A stretch of DNA of 10,303 bases. Origin: DASWYB01 sp036405195 (GTDB lineage: Bacteria; Patescibacteriota; UBA1384; 2-12-FULL-50-11; DASWYB01). Position 1 is the stretch's first letter. Each line of letters opens with the position of its first letter. Under the pieces are notes generated by a model. It saw only the letters and a program-made list of their open reading frames with translations. It was not told where the DNA came from and did no database searches. The stretch is taken from the NCBI GenBank assembly GCA_036405195.1, contig DASWYB010000083.1, forward strand, positions 1-10,303, written 5' to 3'. The translations under genes and the position numbers were made by a program. Below are positions 7,376 through 10,303 of the stretch, one piece after another.

Positions 7376-7897
7376 TTACTCGTTATTTGATGTAAACAAC
7401 GAGATTGTACGTTTTACTTCGTCGTGAATACCGTCAATGCAGGCATAACTCACTACTTCAGCACTGTTCACCCACACAAAGTCACTAAAAGCGCCTTCTT
7501 CTAGTTTAACATCTCCCGATTCATACATGGCGGCAAACTTAACCAAAATTACAGGAACACCATCAGGGCGGATGAATGCAACACTCCTGAGATAGGTTAA
7601 CTGTGAAGAGACGGTAATGCCCGCCTCTTCAAAAACCTCCCGGGCAATTAGATCTTCAACTGCATTATCAAAATCAATCACATCACCGTTCAAACGAGTT
7701 GCTTTCGTACTATCTAAGTTTGCCCACTCGAGTTTTCCTCCTGGGATAGCGTATTTCCCGGGATGAACTTTTTCTCTCTCGGAGCGTTTTAAAAGCAAAC
7801 AGCGGCCGTCAGATTTACGATACACCACAACATTGGCCACAAAATAAAACAACTTGTCAGGCTTGGCGTGATCAAGGCTAATCTTTGAGGTTGGCAC
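7376..7897 (-). CDS. Nudix hydrolase family protein with an insertion in the Nudix box
   Basis: Probable cytoplasmic pyrophosphohydrolase acting on a nucleoside-diphosphate-linked substrate; the substrate cannot be read from sequence. From the GTG at 7897 it has 173 residues, typical of small Nudix proteins. Residues 12-28 (FDxYF-like region LFYFVANVVVYR) start the fold, PGGK at 52-55 opens the box, and the metal-binding core REVFEEAG lies at 86-93. Between them are about 18 more residues than in MutT, and the first Glu of the usual G-x5-E-x7-RE pattern is not at its canonical place. The start is set by AAGGAG (7910-7905) seven bases upstream; the longer open frame to 8020 lies wholly inside the preceding gene and lacks Nudix similarity there. 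It overlaps the PIN/TRAM gene by 20 bases and is the last gene of the operon. Confidence 0.88.
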   Translation of the reverse strand: MPTSKISLDHAKPDKLFYFVANVVVYRKSDGRCLLLKRSEREKVHPGKYAIPGGKLEWANLDSTKATRLNGDVIDFDNAVEDLIAREVFEEAGITVSSQLTYLRSVAFIRPDGVPVILVKFAAMYESGDVKLEEGAFSDFVWVNSAEVVSYACIDGIHDEVKRTISLFTSNNE

Positions 7898-8822
7898 GCG
7901 ATTTCTCCTTCTTAGAACCCTTAGGAGCCACAAATACGATCTTTCCACTGACAGTCTGATAAATACGCACGACTTCGCATTCCACCTCGTGATCCACCAA
8001 TGTATCGCCTCCTTCGACAATGATCATGGTGCCATCTGGAAGGTAACCTAACCCTTGCCCAGGTTCTTTGCCTTTCTGGATAATTGCCACCATTAACGAC
8101 TCACCTGGCAACAGTACCGGCCGCAGTGCGCTCGCTAAAGCGTTAATATTGAGTACCCGAACTCCACGGATATGCGCAATTTGGTTCAAGTTATAATCCA
8201 GGGTTAAAAGGTGGGCATTATGTTTTTGCGAAATTCGGATAAGCTCAGCGTCAACTGTTTCTTCGGCTTTCGGCTCTTGAACAATCGTAATCTTTACCCG
8301 TGGCTGATTACGAAGAGAAGCTAAAATATTGAGCCCCCGCTTCCCTTTTGCCCGTTTCATTGGGTCACGCGCATCAGCTAGCTTTTGAAGCTCTTGTAAT
8401 ACCACTTGTGGCACTATAAGGGTTCCAGGAATAAACCCTGTTTCTACGATTTGCTCAATGCGCCCATCAATTAATACCGAAGTATCGAGTACGACGTCAA
8501 AGCTATTACTTTTTTCATCACGTTTAAGAATGACCCGCAGAAAGTCGGTCGCCGATTGTGCTTGAGCCAGAAACAGATCAAATATGCCAACGGCGATAAT
8601 AACATTCACAATAATAGGAAGCCATCGGCCAAAATTACCCGGCAGGCCATCTAAGAGTCCACTAACCAAAGAGCCAATAATAAGCCCCGTGATTAAGCCG
8701 ACTAAGCCGAGGAAGAAATAAGGAAAAGAGACATGAAGTAACCGTCGAAAAATAAAGTACGCGCACACGGCAACAGCCAGGGCGATAGAAAGAAACAAAA
8801 GATCTTGTTGCGACTCAATCAT
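7878..8822 (-). CDS. yacL: YacL-type membrane protein with PIN and TRAM domains
   Basis: Membrane-bound PIN-domain protein, a putative metal-dependent RNase; the role of the family is poorly known. The 314 residues begin with three hydrophobic segments (about 8-26, 33-55, 67-87). The PIN domain follows at about 108-225: VLDTSVLIDGR at 111-121 supplies Asp113 and Asp119, then Glu144 (LQELQKL), Asp191 and Asp209 (LLTLDYN), so the acidic metal site looks complete. A TRAM RNA-binding domain covers about 235-300 (PGQGLGYLPDGTMIIVEGG at 254-272). Length and domain order match Bacillus YacL. Its ATG overlaps the radA TGA by eight bases (ATGATTGA), with AAAGG about nine bases upstream. In Bacillus the order is radA-disA-yacL; here radA is directly adjacent and disA is absent. 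The tail is basic (KGSKKEKSR). Confidence 0.93.
   Translation of the reverse strand: MIESQQDLLFLSIALAVAVCAYFIFRRLLHVSFPYFFLGLVGLITGLIIGSLVSGLLDGLPGNFGRWLPIIVNVIIAVGIFDLFLAQAQSATDFLRVILKRDEKSNSFDVVLDTSVLIDGRIEQIVETGFIPGTLIVPQVVLQELQKLADARDPMKRAKGKRGLNILASLRNQPRVKITIVQEPKAEETVDAELIRISQKHNAHLLTLDYNLNQIAHIRGVRVLNINALASALRPVLLPGESLMVAIIQKGKEPGQGLGYLPDGTMIIVEGGDTLVDHEVECEVVRIYQTVSGKIVFVAPKGSKKEKSRANLKD
7905..7910 (-). promoter_or_regulatory. Shine-Dalgarno that fixes the Nudix GTG start
   Basis: AAGGAG on the minus strand lies seven bases before GTG 7897-7895, inside the last codons of the PIN/TRAM gene. It is the strongest Shine-Dalgarno in the window and decides the start of the Nudix gene in favour of the GTG over upstream ATG/GTG codons in the same frame. 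Confidence 0.8.
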
Positions 8823-10164
8823 CAGTATTTGCCTTTCGCCGTCTCATCTTTAAGACACCAAATTCATTGCCAATATCGCGGACCGACTTAAAGGCCGGAG
8901 AAGCCAAATAACCAAGCCGAGTAACTTCGGTTACACGGCGTTCCATTTGTCCCACACGACGGACCTCTCCAGTCAATCCTACTTCCCCATAAAACACCTG
9001 CTTGGCCGGTAATGCAACCCCTGATGCGGCCGATAGCAAAGCCATACATATCGCTAAGTCGGCTGCTCGGTCGCTAATACGGTAACCACCCACTACGTTT
9101 AAGAAGACATCCGCTGAAGAAAAAGAGGCACCGGTCCGACTTTCTAAAATTGCCAGTAAAATATGAAGCCGCTGCAAATCGACTCCTGAACTCGTTCGCT
9201 TTGGGTAACCGAAGGCGGTCGGCACAACCAATGCTTGAACTTCAACCAAAATCGGGCGCACACCTTCCAATACGGCCGTTAGAGCAGTTCCAGGAACTTC
9301 TCCCGTGTGGTCTTCAATAAAAAGTGATGATGGATCAGCAATGCTCGACATTCCTTTTTCGCCCAGCTCAAAGAGCCCGACCTCATAGGTGGCCCCAAAT
9401 CGGTTCTTCATACTTCGGAGGATACGCATTTCACTCCGTGGCTCACCTTCCAGGTATAAAACCACATCAACCATATGCTCAAGCGTTTTAGGTCCGGCCA
9501 CCGTCCCTTCTTTCGTAATATGTCCAACTAAAATGATGCTAATGCCGTTAGCTTTCGCAAATTCTTGCAAACGGAGTGAACACTCTCGAACCTGAACCAA
9601 ACTACCCGGAGTACTCGGAAAGGCATCGTCATAGAGCGTTTGGATGGAGTCAATAATAACTAATGTTGGCTTGAGTTGCGTTAAGGTCTGCTGGATCGTT
9701 CCAAGCCGGGTTTCATTGGCAAAGAGGAATGTTGGATTCAGCCCTAGTCGTTTAGCCCTTCCAGCAACTTGAGACTCCGACTCTTCACCCGAAAAATAGA
9801 TTACTGTATGAGAATCAGCCACATACTGTGCAACTTGCAAAAGAAGAGTCGACTTACCGATACCTGGTTCACCGCCTAAGAGCACCACACTCCCTGGGAC
9901 AATACCCCCACCCAACACTCGGTCGAACTCCGGTAACCGTGTTTCGATTCTGGATTTGATCCCCGTTTCGATCTGGGTGTTAAGCGGTTTCAAATCGAGC
10001 GCTTGACCAGAGGTGTTTGATCGTCCACTTCCTCCACTGCCCCGCACTTCTGTCTTAAATTCTTTGAACGTATTCCACTCTTGGCAAACCGGACATCGGC
10101 CTTGCCATGCAATTGATTCTTCTCCACAATTATCACAAACATACATCGTACGTGTTTTAGCCAT
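8815..10164 (-). CDS. radA: DNA repair protein RadA
   Basis: RecA-related ATPase (also called Sms) that drives branch migration during recombination and repair. The 449 residues have the full family order. A four-cysteine zinc finger has C10, C13, C24 and C27 (CDNCG and CPVC). The ATPase core has Walker A GEPGIGKST at 98-106, Walker B LVIIDS at 168-173 and the RadA signature KNRFG at 253-257. A Lon-protease-like C-terminal domain (about 290-449) includes GEVGLTGEVRRVGQMERR at 393-410 and is structural rather than proteolytic in this family. The ATG at 10164 is preceded by AAGGAG (10182-10177) at a rather long 12-base spacing, inside the end of the upstream gene, which it overlaps by eight bases. 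All key residues are present. Confidence 0.97.
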   Translation of the reverse strand: MAKTRTMYVCDNCGEESIAWQGRCPVCQEWNTFKEFKTEVRGSGGSGRSNTSGQALDLKPLNTQIETGIKSRIETRLPEFDRVLGGGIVPGSVVLLGGEPGIGKSTLLLQVAQYVADSHTVIYFSGEESESQVAGRAKRLGLNPTFLFANETRLGTIQQTLTQLKPTLVIIDSIQTLYDDAFPSTPGSLVQVRECSLRLQEFAKANGISIILVGHITKEGTVAGPKTLEHMVDVVLYLEGEPRSEMRILRSMKNRFGATYEVGLFELGEKGMSSIADPSSLFIEDHTGEVPGTALTAVLEGVRPILVEVQALVVPTAFGYPKRTSSGVDLQRLHILLAILESRTGASFSSADVFLNVVGGYRISDRAADLAICMALLSAASGVALPAKQVFYGEVGLTGEVRRVGQMERRVTEVTRLGYLASPAFKSVRDIGNEFGVLKMRRRKANTDD

Positions 10165-10303
10165 TATGTAACGCCACTCCTTTAATCATAAACTGAGGAG
10201 TTTTCTTTCCTCTAAACTCATTAATCGCCAGAGTACCGTATATGTCAAGCTTAGAGCTTAAAAGCGGCTTTATTGCCTCCGCTCGAAAATATATAACTGG
10301 AAG
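10157..10303 (-). CDS. recJ: Probable single-stranded-DNA exonuclease RecJ, C-terminal 48 residues only
   Basis: The minus strand is open from the right edge to a TAA at 10159-10157, giving 48 residues without a start. The pattern LDIYGTLAINEFRGKKTPQF followed by MIKGV fits the end of the RecJ C-terminal OB-fold-like domain, where family members typically read like vD.v.tLeiNeWrG...LqikDi. RecJ degrades single-stranded DNA 5' to 3' during repair. The stop overlaps the radA start by eight bases (ATGGCTAA), so the two are probably cotranscribed and coupled. Only a short, moderately conserved piece is visible and the catalytic DHH motifs lie outside the window, so the call is tentative. Confidence 0.7.
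   Translation of the reverse strand, partial: LPVIYFRAEAIKPLLSSKLDIYGTLAINEFRGKKTPQFMIKGVALHNG

Noticed and set aside
7898..8020. Longer Nudix frame beginning at 8020
   Set aside because: The extra 41 residues lie entirely within the PIN/TRAM gene and are unlike a Nudix N-terminus; a strong AAGGAG sits seven bases before GTG 7897.
3155..8817. Reassigned UGA codon (as in Gracilibacteria)
   Set aside because: TGA ends tyrS and radA at the expected C-termini with the next gene starting there, so UGA acts as stop.
1..10303. tRNA, rRNA, CRISPR array, insertion sequence or phage genes
   Set aside because: Intergenic gaps are at most about 106 bases and contain no cloverleaf, spaced direct repeats, transposase-like frame or long terminal inverted repeats that I could see.

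Overview
The window looks like a compact bacterial chromosome segment carrying housekeeping genes, with moderate base composition, almost no intergenic space and frequent stop/start overlaps. The most likely source is a small-genome bacterium such as a Candidate Phyla Radiation (Patescibacteria) member. This is an inference from gene content, tight packing, an exported protein of unknown function with a single membrane anchor, and near-leaderless promoters. It was not tested by any search. TGA ends tyrS and radA where the family C-termini are expected, so the code appears standard and the UGA-to-Gly lineages (Gracilibacteria, Absconditabacteria) are unlikely.

Layout from left to right. (1) Bases 1-1428, plus strand: the 3' part, or possibly all, of a membrane-anchored protein. 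It has an acidic cytoplasmic side, one membrane segment, a charged helix and an extracytoplasmic beta-propeller-like region. (2) A bidirectional hairpin terminator at 1427-1455 separates it from the convergent tyrS-argS operon (minus strand, 4375 to 1458). The two synthetase genes are joined by a 4-base ATGA overlap. (3) A 106-base divergent region (4376-4481) holds back-to-back promoters for tyrS and for a class A penicillin-binding protein. Both are placed so close to the start codons that the mRNAs should be leaderless or nearly so. (4) Bases 4482-7319, plus strand: a bifunctional peptidoglycan synthase with added C-terminal Ig-like and fibronectin III-like domains. (5) Bases 7376-10303, minus strand, read right to left: the tail of a probable recJ, then radA, then a yacL-type PIN/TRAM membrane protein, then a Nudix hydrolase. 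Every junction overlaps, so this is very likely one operon.

Together the genes cover charging of tRNA-Tyr and tRNA-Arg, cell-wall synthesis at the membrane, and a recombination/repair block (RecJ exonuclease, RadA branch-migration ATPase) with a nuclease-like PIN protein and a nucleotide-hydrolase-like enzyme. I see no mobile element, CRISPR array, tRNA or rRNA gene, and no gene-free stretch over 300 bases. No clear novel system is present. The points most worth following are the unassigned membrane protein, the near-leaderless divergent promoters, the extended PBP tail and the Nudix protein with an interrupted Nudix box.
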